From contig NZ_CP053557.1 in assembly GCF_014524545.1 (NCBI RefSeq), positions 2,071,501-2,135,500 of the forward strand: a DNA stretch of 64,000 bases, in the 5' to 3' direction. Below, one piece after another: positions 48,368 to 57,722 of this stretch. The notes beneath the pieces were generated by a model. It had not been told where the DNA came from. It made no database searches and saw nothing but the letters and a program-made list of their open reading frames with translations. Positions within the stretch are counted from its first letter, which is position 1. The number at the start of each line of letters is the position of its first letter. This DNA comes from Exiguobacterium sp. Helios (lineage in GTDB: Bacteria > Bacillota > Bacilli > Exiguobacteriales > Exiguobacteriaceae). The position numbers and the translations under genes are program-made.

Positions 48368-49498
48368 TTAGAACATCCGCAGACGTTCTTTTTTATTGAC
48401 AATCTCTGTAATCCGGACACCGAAGTTTTCTTCGATGACGACGACTTCACCCGTTGCAATCAATGTATTATTGACGAACACGTCAACGGGTTCTCCTGCT
48501 AATTTATCCAGTTCAATGATTGAACCTTGCGTCAGTTCCAAAATGTCCCGGACTGACCGGCGTGTCCGTCCCAGTTCGACTGTGACATTCAATGGTACAT
48601 CGTAGAGCATGCCGATATTTCCGGGCGGACCTTCTTGTTGCACTTCAGAGAACTGACCGAATTGGACAGGACTGACACCAACCGGCTCTTTTTTGTATTC
48701 CGGCGGTGCTTCATACCGGGGTTCCGGTTGTGGCTGTGGCGCGGCCGGCTGTTCCCGGACCGGTTCTGGTGTAGGGACTTGAGCTGTGGGTGCCGGTTCG
48801 GTCGTTGTCGTACTGGCACTGAATAATTTCTGAATCAGTTGTTTGGAAAATTCAAGTGGTGCCAATTGTACGATTTTTGAATCGATCAGCGTTCCGATCT
48901 TCAAATCAAACTCGATGATGACCATGCTTTCCCATAACGAGAAGCTATCCACGATACTTTTTTCTTGCGAGAAATCAAAAACTTCGACCGCTGGAGGCGA
49001 GATATCGATACGCATTGAGAAAACGGTCGACATTGAGGTCGCAGCCGCTCCCATCATCTGGTTCATCGCTTCCTGGACGGCAGATAACGCAATCGGTTCC
49101 ATTTCAAGACTCTCGTCAACGACACCATCGCCGCCCATCATCAAATTCGCAATGACGGAAGCATCCCGTTGTGTCAAAATTAAAACGTTTTCTCCCTTGA
49201 ATCCTTCTGTATATCCGACACGAAGGGCGACGTGGGGAATCGGATAACGACTCCGCAATTCTTCCATCGTAATCATCCGCACGTGTGGTGTCGTGATTTC
49301 GACTTTTTGATTCAATAACGCGGACAGAGCCGTCGCGGAATTCCCTAGCGAGATATTCCCGACTTCTCCAAGCGCATCAATTTCCATCTCATCCAATTGA
49401 TGTAAATCGTCTATTGATTGGGTATCGGTTGGTTCTTCAGCCGATGGGGTTCCACGTAATAATGCATCGATTTCATCTTGCGAAAGCATATCGCTCAT
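48368..49498 (-). CDS. fliY: Flagellar switch protein / CheY-P phosphatase FliY
   Basis: A 376-residue switch protein with an N-terminal EIDALL peptide (CheY binding), a CheC-like phosphatase domain with both E-x2-N motifs (GEVGNISLGNSATALS; QEAMNQMMGAAATS), a Pro/Gln/Glu-rich linker of about 75 residues, and a C-terminal FliN domain (VELGRTRRSVRDILELTQGS). ATG 49498 follows the fliM stop by one base behind AGGAGGAATAAC; the upstream extension is not needed. Confidence 0.96.
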   Translation of the reverse strand: MSDMLSQDEIDALLRGTPSAEEPTDTQSIDDLHQLDEMEIDALGEVGNISLGNSATALSALLNQKVEITTPHVRMITMEELRSRYPIPHVALRVGYTEGFKGENVLILTQRDASVIANLMMGGDGVVDESLEMEPIALSAVQEAMNQMMGAAATSMSTVFSMRIDISPPAVEVFDFSQEKSIVDSFSLWESMVIIEFDLKIGTLIDSKIVQLAPLEFSKQLIQKLFSASTTTTEPAPTAQVPTPEPVREQPAAPQPQPEPRYEAPPEYKKEPVGVSPVQFGQFSEVQQEGPPGNIGMLYDVPLNVTVELGRTRRSVRDILELTQGSIIELDKLAGEPVDVFVNNTLIATGEVVVIEENFGVRITEIVNKKERLRMF

Positions 49499-49499
49499 G

Positions 49500-50483
49500 T
49501 TATTCCTCCTCAATTCGTTGTAAGACTTGTAAAGCGAGATGCTTCCCGTTCAGACCAGGCCGCGCTTTGAACATTTTCCGATCATCGACGAACAATTCAA
49601 CCGGATCGGATGTACGTGTCTGGAGGGACAGGCAATCGCCTACCTCGAGGTGTAACAATTCTCCAAACGAAAGTTCCGTCTGGCCGAGCACTGCTTTCAA
49701 ATCGACGATTGATCCCATCAACTGTGTTTGCATATGTTCTGACTCTTGGTTATCGGCTGACTTTCGTTTCTCTTGTTGCATCCAAAAGTGACTCGAAAGT
49801 TTCGGAATGATTGGTTCGAGTGTTACGAACGGCAGACAGACATTAAGCGTTCCGCTTACTTCTCCGACCGTCACGTAAATCGAGACGAGAATGACCGTTT
49901 CATTCGGTGAGACGAGTTGAAGAAATTGTGGATTGATTTCCAAATCATCATACTCGGCTTCGATTTCGGCAATCGATTCCCACGCTGCCCCATATTGAAC
50001 AAAGGCGCGTTTGAATAACTGCGTCAAGATCCGGGTTTCGATTTCCGTCAAGTTCTCAATCTTATTCATGCCTTCACCCGGTCCGCCGAGCAATCGATCG
50101 AGCATCGCATACGCGATGTTCGGATTCACTTCGAAGATGACCCGTCCGTCTAACGGATGAAGATTCACTAAATTAATCAAGGTCATGTTCGGAATGGAAT
50201 GAATGAATTCATCATAAGGCAGCTGTTCGACCGTATTGACCGTAAACTGGACGTATGTTCTAAGCTGTGCTGAGAAATGGGTCGTCAAGACTCGGGCGAA
50301 TTGTTCATGAATCCGCGTTAAGTTCCGCATTTGGTCTTTTGAGAATCGCAACGCCCGTTTAAAGTCATAGACTTTCACACGACGTTCTTCTTCTTGACTG
50401 CGTATTTCCTCGACTTCCATATCTCCGCTTGAAATGGCTGATAGCAGGGCGTCAATTTCATGTTGTGATAATACTTCGCTCAT
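49500..50483 (-). CDS. fliM: Flagellar motor switch protein FliM
   Basis: A 327-residue C-ring protein. The N-terminal LSQHEIDALLSAIS peptide binds CheY-P; the middle domain carries GGxG (LGGPGEGMNK), and the end is a FliN-like domain. It follows fliL by nine bases. Confidence 0.97.
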   Translation of the reverse strand: MSEVLSQHEIDALLSAISSGDMEVEEIRSQEEERRVKVYDFKRALRFSKDQMRNLTRIHEQFARVLTTHFSAQLRTYVQFTVNTVEQLPYDEFIHSIPNMTLINLVNLHPLDGRVIFEVNPNIAYAMLDRLLGGPGEGMNKIENLTEIETRILTQLFKRAFVQYGAAWESIAEIEAEYDDLEINPQFLQLVSPNETVILVSIYVTVGEVSGTLNVCLPFVTLEPIIPKLSSHFWMQQEKRKSADNQESEHMQTQLMGSIVDLKAVLGQTELSFGELLHLEVGDCLSLQTRTSDPVELFVDDRKMFKARPGLNGKHLALQVLQRIEEE

Positions 50484-50492
50484 GCGGCCACC

Positions 50493-50942
50493 TCACTGGA
50501 TGATTTTTTTCGTCGTGTAGACACGTTGAACATCGCCTTCTTGCAGGAGCTTTTTAAATTGCCCCCGTAATTTTTCTTCGAGTTTCGCCATGTCTTGTTT
50601 AGAATCTAAATCTTGTTTTTTCATCGAAGCTAAATCCCCTAAGATGATATTGTTGATTTGAAACTTGCGTAACTCCAGTTCTTCCCGCGTCGCCGCGTCA
50701 TCCGTGACGATTGTAAACTGAACATTTAAGAATCGTTCGTCTGCAATGTTCGTCGTTAAATCATCTGTTTGAAAACTTCGCTCTTCGAGTTCCGCTCCTG
50801 TCGGTTGTTCGACTTTCGCTTCGGTCGGATCACTCGTTAACAAATATTTTGAAAGCATGTAGCCCGCGCCTACCATCATAATCGCGACGACGACCATGAT
50901 GAGTGGTAATTTCAACTTACTCTTCTTCTTTTCTTCTGCCAT
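50493..50942 (-). CDS. fliL: Flagellar basal body protein FliL
   Basis: A 149-residue single-pass membrane protein around the stator. A basic N-terminal tail (AEEKKKSKLK), one membrane segment (about residues 13-33), then the extracytoplasmic domain with VQFTIVTDD and the C-terminal VYTTKKIIQ. Its start lies inside the end of swrD (26-base overlap). Confidence 0.94.
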   Translation of the reverse strand: MAEEKKKSKLKLPLIMVVVAIMMVGAGYMLSKYLLTSDPTEAKVEQPTGAELEERSFQTDDLTTNIADERFLNVQFTIVTDDAATREELELRKFQINNIILGDLASMKKQDLDSKQDMAKLEEKLRGQFKKLLQEGDVQRVYTTKKIIQ

Positions 50943-51153
50943 CTTCGAGCCTCCTAGCACTGTTCAAGCCCGTTAAACCGACTTGTCGGTAAAAATCGAT
51001 TGTGGCTGCTTTTACCTCTTCCAATGTTTCTTTGACGACATAAGTCTGTCCCCCGACCAACTGGATCGTCGTATCGGGTGTCGACCGGACCGCTTCGATT
51101 AAGATTGCATTTAAGACAAGCGGTGTTTCACGTAATGTCGTTAAAGTAATCAT
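50917..51153 (-). CDS. swrD: FlbD/SwrD family flagellar protein
   Basis: A 78-residue protein of the FlbD family (YlzI/SwrD in Bacillus, needed for full motor torque). MITLTTLRETPLVLNAILIE and the LVGGQTYVVKET block are diagnostic. Overlaps flgE by four bases and fliL by 26. Confidence 0.9.
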   Translation of the reverse strand: MITLTTLRETPLVLNAILIEAVRSTPDTTIQLVGGQTYVVKETLEEVKAATIDFYRQVGLTGLNSARRLEDGRRKEEE

Positions 51154-52046
51154 CGTTTCAAGTTAACGAGTTCTTCTAAAATCTGATCTGATGTTGTAAT
51201 GATCCGGGTGTTCGCCTGGAATCCGCGTTGGGCGATGATCATTTCCGTAAACTCTTCCGATAAGTCGACGTTTGACATTTCAAGTGTTCCGGATGTTAAT
51301 TGACCAAGACCGTTTGTGCTTGGCGTTCCAGTCGCTGCGATACCCGAGTTTTGAGAAGCGGCAAATAAGTTCACTCCTGATTTTTCAAGACCACCCGGGT
51401 TAGCAAAATTAGCCATTGATACGTAACCAACTCGTTGCAAGTTACCCGTTCCATCGACAAACGTGACTAGTCCATCTTTTCCGATTGCAAGGTTCTGTGC
51501 TCCTGTCGGAATTTGTAACTTCATGTAGCCATTATTTACTTTGTTTGTGATTTGACCTTGAGCATCGTATTGGTTGGCAGGTAGGTTTGCTTGATCGGCA
51601 GGTGGCTGTCCAGGGTTGGCAGGCGGTGGATCAGACAATCCTACGAGATAATTTCCATCTCCCGTTACGATATTCCCTTGAAGATCTGTATAAAAGTTAC
51701 CGGAACGAGAATAACGCACACCGTCTGCCGTTAAGACTTGATAGAATCCTTCACCGGAAATCCCGACATCAAGCGTTCGACCTGTATTTTGTAACGCTCC
51801 TTGATTGTAAACGTTATCGACCGTTGACATCGAGGCCCCGAGTCCTACCTGTTTCGGGTTTGTCCCACCGACACCTCCACCATTACCTGATGCGGAACCA
51901 ACTGATTGGTTGACAAGATCCTTAAACGTGACACGGCCTTTTTTATAACCAAATGTATTGACGTTGGCGATGTTATTCCCGACGACGTCTAACTTTGTTT
52001 GGAAGTTCTTTAACCCACTGATTCCTGAATACATTGAACGTAACAT
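51150..52046 (-). CDS. flgE: Flagellar hook protein FlgE (Bacillus FlgG/FlgE type)
   Basis: A 298-residue axial protein of the hook. The N-terminal rod/hook motif (SGISGLKNFQTKLDVVGNNI, ANVNTFGYKK) and the C-terminal helix (FTEMIIAQRGFQANTRIITT) match. It is somewhat longer than the Bacillus hook (264); the extra length is largely a Pro/Ala/Gln-rich insert near residues 130-155. TAATG overlap with flgD. The SwrD-FliL-FliM genes follow as in Bacillus. Confidence 0.93.
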   Translation of the reverse strand: MLRSMYSGISGLKNFQTKLDVVGNNIANVNTFGYKKGRVTFKDLVNQSVGSASGNGGGVGGTNPKQVGLGASMSTVDNVYNQGALQNTGRTLDVGISGEGFYQVLTADGVRYSRSGNFYTDLQGNIVTGDGNYLVGLSDPPPANPGQPPADQANLPANQYDAQGQITNKVNNGYMKLQIPTGAQNLAIGKDGLVTFVDGTGNLQRVGYVSMANFANPGGLEKSGVNLFAASQNSGIAATGTPSTNGLGQLTSGTLEMSNVDLSEEFTEMIIAQRGFQANTRIITTSDQILEELVNLKR

Positions 52047-52516
52047 TATTTTTCCTCCTTTGTTTTAATTTCAGTCAATTCGTAGACACTGACACTTTTT
52101 CCGTTCGATAACTCGGCAATGACATCGACCCCGTCACGCTTTACACTGAGGACGTTTGCCGTCACTTTACCGGTCGATGTCACATCTGCTCCTGTCGCAT
52201 CTTTCGTGACAGTCTCACCTTCATAGCTGACACTTTTTCCAATCAAATTACTATAGTTCATCAGAGCCGCCGCATGCTGATTGAGCATCATCGTATCCAT
52301 CCCTTTTCCAATCGCTTGCATCTGTTCAAGAGAAGAAAACTGAGCCATCTGCGAAATGAACTCCTTGTCTTCCATCGGTGCCGTCGGATCTTGATTGGAC
52401 AGTTGGGCAATCAGGATTTTCATGAACATGTCTTTGTCCATCGAGTTACTGGATGGTACTTTCGTTTTCTCCGGTAACTGATAGGACGACGCATCATTTT
52501 TGATGGATTCAGTCAT
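52046..52516 (-). CDS. flgD: Flagellar hook cap protein FlgD
   Basis: A 156-residue hook-cap scaffold. The N-terminal [19 protein letters not shown] and [15 protein letters not shown] blocks are diagnostic; the C-terminal domain is small. The ribosome site GAGGAGG is followed directly by ATG AAG ATG, and ATG 52516 (MTESIKND) with six-base spacing is the better start than 52522. The site is built into codons of the acidic FliK tail. Confidence 0.95.
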   Translation of the reverse strand: MTESIKNDASSYQLPEKTKVPSSNSMDKDMFMKILIAQLSNQDPTAPMEDKEFISQMAQFSSLEQMQAIGKGMDTMMLNQHAAALMNYSNLIGKSVSYEGETVTKDATGADVTSTGKVTANVLSVKRDGVDVIAELSNGKSVSVYELTEIKTKEEK

Positions 52517-53681
52517 CTTCATCCTCCTCTAGTTCTTCTTCGTACGGTGCAGGTTCTTCTTGCTGACGCTCTCGTCGTTCTTGCGGTAAACCTTGTTCAA
52601 AGTCTTTGACACTCGATGCTAACATCCCGGTTTCGACTTTGACGAATGGTGCTTGCGGCTGCAACGAAGTATGTAACTTTCCTAGTTGCTGATCCAGCAT
52701 TTGTTTCGCTTGTTCCGTCGCTGCGAAAAGCTTTACCGTCAATAAACCATCTTTTTTATCCAATTGGATGACGACCTCACCCAACTGTTCTGGATATAAT
52801 CGGATGGACATCCTTGTCGAACCGTCCGCGCCTTTTAAAAATGGTGCTTGTTTCATCGCCGCTTCAATCCGTGACGTGAGTTGATCATCGACACTTGGCT
52901 GCATGACGGATGGCCGAACGCCTACTCCTAATGCACTGTTCATTCGTTCAAATTTCAAACCGGTTAGTGCTGATGGTTGGTCTTTCCCTTCCGGATCAGC
53001 AGCTATCTGAATGGATTCAATCACCTTTTTAGTCATGACACTTGTTTTCAGTGTTGGTGTATTTTGTTCAGGAAGTACAAGACGGTTCGAAAACGGAGTC
53101 ACAACTGCATCTTTTTTGATGCCTGTAGAATCAACCAACGTGGGATTACTCACCGGTGGAGTTGACAAGGCAATTCCTGGAGTGTCAGTCATCCGTATAA
53201 CCGGAGTATTCATTCCGACCGGTAATTCATTTGATTTCACATTTTCCTTATCGACTCCGATGACAGTTGAAACGGCCGCTGCGAGTACTTGTTGGACCGA
53301 GACAGGAAATTGTTCGAATAACTCCATCGCTTGTCCTTGTTGTCCGTCTTGTATCAACTTGATGAACTGAATCAGCTCCGTCGCTTTTTTTGGATCATGT
53401 ATCATACCTTCTACTTCGGGTTGCTCCAAAAGTTTTAAGACTTTTTCCGGCTGTGCGGTCAATTGTTCCAACAGCGGTTTGACTTCAAGATTCGTCTCCA
53501 CTTCAGTTGGTATTGTCTGTTGATCCAGTGAAGGATTCTGTACGCCCTCAGCTAGAGGTTGCACTAAGTATTGAAGTAACGAAGCAAAATTTCCAACGCC
53601 ATTCGCTGGGAGCTCTTTCCCGTTCCACTTCGTAACCGGTTTAGCTGTTTGTGCTTGCTGTACATCCGTCGTCAAGTTCAT
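52509..53681 (-). CDS. fliK: Flagellar hook-length control protein FliK
   Basis: A 390-residue secreted ruler. Most of it is low-complexity Gln/Thr/Pro-rich; the folded C-terminal domain (about residues 290-355) shows the family segment [20 protein letters not shown] and the [15 protein letters not shown] block. It ends in a strongly acidic tail. Overlaps flgD by eight bases. Low conservation outside the C-terminal domain is normal. Confidence 0.9.
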   Translation of the reverse strand: MNLTTDVQQAQTAKPVTKWNGKELPANGVGNFASLLQYLVQPLAEGVQNPSLDQQTIPTEVETNLEVKPLLEQLTAQPEKVLKLLEQPEVEGMIHDPKKATELIQFIKLIQDGQQGQAMELFEQFPVSVQQVLAAAVSTVIGVDKENVKSNELPVGMNTPVIRMTDTPGIALSTPPVSNPTLVDSTGIKKDAVVTPFSNRLVLPEQNTPTLKTSVMTKKVIESIQIAADPEGKDQPSALTGLKFERMNSALGVGVRPSVMQPSVDDQLTSRIEAAMKQAPFLKGADGSTRMSIRLYPEQLGEVVIQLDKKDGLLTVKLFAATEQAKQMLDQQLGKLHTSLQPQAPFVKVETGMLASSVKDFEQGLPQERRERQQEEPAPYEEELEEDEDD

Positions 53682-53697
53682 TTTATTTTCTCACCCC

Positions 53698-54252
53698 TTA
53701 TTGGACTGCCAACAATTGTGTCAACGCTGCAGCTTTTTTAGGATCCATCTTTGCCATGATGGCCGCCTGTTGTTCAGCATCAATTTCTTTAATGATTGCA
53801 ACGACTTCCGTCGGACTCAATTCGTTAAAAATATTGGCTGCATCTTTCGGCGTCATCTCCGCATAGACATCTGTCACATCAGCAGTCTTTTTCGACGCAG
53901 ACTTATCTGTCACTGTCGTTGCAGGTGTAGCCGGCGTGTTTTTCAACCGATCCCGTTCCGCAATCAACCGGACGACTTCCTGTTCTTTCGCTTGGATGAG
54001 TTCTGCTTGATCAGTCGTCTTTGCCCGTAGTTTTTTGATTTCAGCGTTTGCTAATTTCAAACGTTGTTCGATCTCCGAACTTTTTGAAGACGTTACCTTC
54101 GTGTTCGTTACTTCTTCTGACGCAAAAGGCAATGAAAAAATCGGCCGCCCATTAGCGTAATTTAATACGAGATAGGCTGTAAATAATAACAATAACAACG
54201 GGATGATTAATAAGGGCAAAATCCATTGTTTTGATGACTTGTTCTCACTCAT
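53698..54252 (-). CDS. MotE-like/YlxF flagellar protein
   Basis: A 184-residue protein in the place of Bacillus ylxF. One N-terminal membrane segment (about residues 10-30), a coiled-coil stretch (residues 60-105), a Thr/Ala/Pro spacer, then a MgtE-N-like C-terminal domain (YAEMTPKDAANIFNELSPTE). The same domain order is seen in MotE, a chaperone of stator protein MotC in rhizobia; a stator or basal-body role is plausible but not established here. Overlaps fliJ by four bases. Confidence 0.8.
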   Translation of the reverse strand: MSENKSSKQWILPLLIIPLLLLLFTAYLVLNYANGRPIFSLPFASEEVTNTKVTSSKSSEIEQRLKLANAEIKKLRAKTTDQAELIQAKEQEVVRLIAERDRLKNTPATPATTVTDKSASKKTADVTDVYAEMTPKDAANIFNELSPTEVVAIIKEIDAEQQAAIMAKMDPKKAAALTQLLAVQ

Positions 54253-54683
54253 GTCGTTCGCCTTCTTCCAAACTGCAATAATGCTAATTCATCCATTTGG
54301 TTCTGTTCCACCAAAGCGAGTGTCCGCCGATTTTCTTCTAATTGATTTGATTGCAGTCGTGTAAATTTCTTTTCTTCAATCAAAGCCTCTTTTAAATCGA
54401 CTTGAGCCCGTTCATACTGATTTTTCGCCTGGGTCACGTATAGCTGTTGTCGCTCAATCTGTTGTTTGACGACATCACGTGCACGTTCACGGTATTGAGA
54501 AGCAAGCAGCTCAACCGTTCCTGTTTCATTTTGTGCTTTTAAAAAAGCTTCATAACGAACGAGAAGATGGTACAGTTTCTCGACCTCGACTTCATATTGC
54601 TTCTTTTTTTCAGCAGTATGTTTTGAAACACGATCCTTTTCCGCTTCCGCTAAAGGAATAATACGTTCATATATGGTTTTCAT
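54249..54683 (-). CDS. fliJ: Flagellar export chaperone FliJ
   Basis: A 144-residue coiled-coil protein, the stalk of the FliI ATPase. Almost entirely helical and rich in Glu, Lys and Gln, with low sequence conservation; assigned by shape, length and place right after fliI. Confidence 0.88.
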   Translation of the reverse strand: MKTIYERIIPLAEAEKDRVSKHTAEKKKQYEVEVEKLYHLLVRYEAFLKAQNETGTVELLASQYRERARDVVKQQIERQQLYVTQAKNQYERAQVDLKEALIEEKKFTRLQSNQLEENRRTLALVEQNQMDELALLQFGRRRTT

Positions 54684-54695
54684 TCGCGCCCTCCC

Positions 54696-56009
54696 TTAAC
54701 GGATTGTCGAAATCAGACGATCCATGCCATCTTCGAAATGGCTTTTTTCTTCCACCCGTTGTTTTAAAAAACCGATCAATTCAGGATATTTTTCAACAGC
54801 CCGATCAATGTCAGGGTTTGTACCACTTTTATAAGCACCGATATTGATTAAATCCTCGGCATCGAGGTATGTCGACAATAACTGTCTGAACGTAATCGCA
54901 CTATCTTTATGTTCGGTCGAAGTAATTTGATTCATGACCCGGCTGATGGAGCGTAAGATGTGAATCGCCGGATATTGTCCTTTATTAGCGAGATTTCGGT
55001 CGAGGACAAAATGACCATCAAGAATTCCGCGGACCGCATCCGCAATCGGTTCATTCATATCATCGCCGTCAACCAGTACGGTATAAAATGCCGTAATGGA
55101 ACCTTCTGTCGTTTTCCCGCTTCGTTCCAACAGTTGTGGAAGTAAGGCGAATACACTCGGTGTATATCCCTTCGAAGCAGGTGGTTCACCGGTCGCCAGG
55201 CCAATTTCACGTTGAGCCATGGCAAAACGTGTGACGGAGTCCATCATCAATACGACATTTTTTCCTTGATCCCGAAAATATTCAGCGATTGCCGTTGCCG
55301 TATACGCTCCTTTGAGTCGAACGAGTGGCGGCTGATCACTCGTCGCTACGACGATGATCGAACGGCTCATGCCTTCCTCACCTAACTCCGCCTCAATGAA
55401 TTCCTTCACTTCACGGCCCCGTTCACCGATTAAGGCGATGACATTAATATCAGCCGTCGATCGTTTGGCAATCATACCGAGTAATGTCGATTTACCGACA
55501 CCCGATCCTGCGAATAGTCCGACTCGTTGCCCTTGTCCGACGGTCAATAAACCGTCGATGGCACGAATACCTGTCGATAACACTTGATCGATCCGCGGAC
55601 GATCGAGTGGACTTGGCGGCTTACGGACAATTGAAGTCGTCCGTAAATGCGCCAGTGATTTCCCGTCTAGCGAACGTCCGAGACCATCCAGGACTTTCCC
55701 GATCAAATCATCTCCGACAGGAACATGAAGCGGTTTTCCTGTTGCGATGACAATCGATCCCGGTGCAATGGCCGTCGTTTCACCATAAGGCATCAATAGT
55801 ACATGTCCTTCTCGAAATCCAACGACTTCTGCCTCAATCTCGTCTCCACGATGAATCCGGATCAAGCACCGCTCGCCGATGGCAACAGCTGTCGGACCAC
55901 GTGATTCAATCATCAAGCCAATGACTTGAACGACTTTACCAGAATGCTCGACAAGTTCTTCCCGACGAACATCTCGAATCGCTGCTTGTAACTGTTTGAG
56001 TTTATACAT
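54696..56009 (-). CDS. fliI: Flagellum-specific ATPase FliI
   Basis: A 437-residue F1-beta-like ATPase that unfolds and feeds export substrates. Walker A is GLFAGSGVGKSTLLGM, Walker B is NVVLMMDSVTRFAMAQRE, and the EPPASKGYTPSVFALLPQL block is typical. Overlaps the end of fliH by eight bases. Confidence 0.97.
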   Translation of the reverse strand: MYKLKQLQAAIRDVRREELVEHSGKVVQVIGLMIESRGPTAVAIGERCLIRIHRGDEIEAEVVGFREGHVLLMPYGETTAIAPGSIVIATGKPLHVPVGDDLIGKVLDGLGRSLDGKSLAHLRTTSIVRKPPSPLDRPRIDQVLSTGIRAIDGLLTVGQGQRVGLFAGSGVGKSTLLGMIAKRSTADINVIALIGERGREVKEFIEAELGEEGMSRSIIVVATSDQPPLVRLKGAYTATAIAEYFRDQGKNVVLMMDSVTRFAMAQREIGLATGEPPASKGYTPSVFALLPQLLERSGKTTEGSITAFYTVLVDGDDMNEPIADAVRGILDGHFVLDRNLANKGQYPAIHILRSISRVMNQITSTEHKDSAITFRQLLSTYLDAEDLINIGAYKSGTNPDIDRAVEKYPELIGFLKQRVEEKSHFEDGMDRLISTIR

Positions 56010-56727
56010 CGTGTAACACCTCGGTGAGTTGCTCCATTAATCGTTGATAACCGATTGACAATCCACCCGTGATGGCACCGTTCTCTGAATCAATCCGGAA
56101 ATCTCGTGCAGGAAGCTCGGGATCAATCCGTAAACGGATTGTTGCCGTCCCTCCTAAAATGGTCTGTAACCGTTCATCCAGTAAGACAACCCGTTCAAAA
56201 TCTTCAGCTGATGTATAGACAATCAATTTTTCGCGATCTCTAAATTGAAGAATCAACTGTTGAATCGTCTGATAAAGTGCTTCTTCATCCTTATCGTGAA
56301 GCTGCTCCAAAAACTGATGTGTCAATTGAAGGGCCAGTGCACACAATTCATCTTCCATCAGGAGGACTCGTTCTGAAAACATCTGTTCGAGCCGGTTCGC
56401 AAGTTGATTTGTTTCCTCAATCCGTTGTTCGTATTGTGTTTGTCCAGCTTGTTGACCCGACTGATACCCTTCTTTGTAACCCTGTTGTCTCGCTTCTTCA
56501 AACACGAGAAGCCGCTCTTGCTCCAAATCAGCCCGCCGTGTTTGTTCTTGTTGTTCGATCAACAGCTGCTGTTGCTTTAGTTGGGCTTGTCCTTCCCGCA
56601 TCATCTCGTCATAAGAAACAAGCGGTTCGGTTTCAGTCACCTGCTCGGATTCCGTCTGATGGAAAATCGTTCGTTGCGTCCGGTCGAAAACAACTTGACG
56701 CTTAATGACGTTAGACAACGATATCAT
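56002..56727 (-). CDS. fliH: Flagellar assembly protein FliH
   Basis: A protein of about 241 residues that regulates FliI and docks it at the C-ring. Long Gln/Glu-rich coiled coil (residues about 45-130) followed by a V-ATPase E-like C-terminal domain (LRIDPELPARDFRIDSENGA). The start is uncertain: ATG 56727 (MISLSNVIK) directly touches GGAGGAG, TTG 56718 lies nine bases after AGGAG, and GTG 56739 has no ribosome site. All options overlap the end of fliG. Confidence 0.9.
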   Translation of the reverse strand: MISLSNVIKRQVVFDRTQRTIFHQTESEQVTETEPLVSYDEMMREGQAQLKQQQLLIEQQEQTRRADLEQERLLVFEEARQQGYKEGYQSGQQAGQTQYEQRIEETNQLANRLEQMFSERVLLMEDELCALALQLTHQFLEQLHDKDEEALYQTIQQLILQFRDREKLIVYTSAEDFERVVLLDERLQTILGGTATIRLRIDPELPARDFRIDSENGAITGGLSIGYQRLMEQLTEVLHDV

Positions 56728-57718
56728 CTCCTCCACCACGGGCTACCACGATCTCACCCATATCTTCTAGGCGACGGATGATGCCAACAATACGACTTTG
56801 TGCTTCTTCGACATCCCGTAAGCGTACAGGTCCCATGAATTCCATATCCTCTTTGAACGATTCGACCATTCGCTGGGACATATTGCGGTACACCATTTCT
56901 TTGACATCTTCCGATGAAACTTTAAGTGAAAGCAATAAGTCTTCATTCGAAACTTCCCGGATAATCCGTTGGATGGCACGTGCGTCGAGCGTAACGATAT
57001 CTTCAAAGACAAACATCCGCTTTTTGATTTCTTCCGCCAACTCTGGATCCTGAATTTCAAGCGTATCGAGAATCGTTCGTTCCGTCGTCCGATCGACACC
57101 GTTCAAGACTTGAACTACTGCCTCGATTCCGCCAGATTGGGCATAATCCTGCATTCCTGCTTGCGATAAATTCCGTTCAAGAATTTGTTCGACTTCACTG
57201 ATGATTTCTGGATTCATCCGGTCCATCGTTGCAATCCGTCGGGCGACATCTGACTGGGCTTCTGCCGGAAGTTCTGATAAAATTTGTCCCGATTTGACCG
57301 GATCCAGATGCGCCAAGACCAAGGCAATGGTCTGCGGATGTTCATTTTGAATGAAGTTCAGCAATTGTTTCGGATCCGCTTTGCGGGCAAATTCAAACGG
57401 TCTCACTTGAAGCGTCGACGTCAAACGATAAATGAGTTCCATCGCCTTCTCTTCACCTAATGCTTTTTCCAACACGGATTTGGCGAATCCGATACCACCT
57501 TGCGTGATATAATTTTGCGCTGTCGCTAATTCATGGAATTCTTCTAACACTTCGAGCTTCTCATCCGGATCAATCCGTTTCATGCTCGAAATCTGTAATG
57601 TCAGCCATTCCATTTCTTCTTCAGACAAATGTTTGTATACGCTGGCCGCGACTTCCGGACCAAGCGAAATCATTAAAATGGCGGCTTTTTCCCGACTACT
57701 CATCTCTAACTTCTTCAT
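56711..57718 (-). CDS. fliG: Flagellar motor switch protein FliG
   Basis: A 335-residue rotor protein that meets the stator. The MSSREKAAILMISLG start, the EHPQ motif (FIQNEHPQTIALVLAHL) and the C-terminal torque helix (IQRIIREVSNEDLLLSLK) are complete. It follows fliF by four bases with GGAGGATTGATGAG ahead of the ATG. Confidence 0.98.
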   Translation of the reverse strand: MKKLEMSSREKAAILMISLGPEVAASVYKHLSEEEMEWLTLQISSMKRIDPDEKLEVLEEFHELATAQNYITQGGIGFAKSVLEKALGEEKAMELIYRLTSTLQVRPFEFARKADPKQLLNFIQNEHPQTIALVLAHLDPVKSGQILSELPAEAQSDVARRIATMDRMNPEIISEVEQILERNLSQAGMQDYAQSGGIEAVVQVLNGVDRTTERTILDTLEIQDPELAEEIKKRMFVFEDIVTLDARAIQRIIREVSNEDLLLSLKVSSEDVKEMVYRNMSQRMVESFKEDMEFMGPVRLRDVEEAQSRIVGIIRRLEDMGEIVVARGGGDDIVV

Positions 57719-57722
57719 CTCA

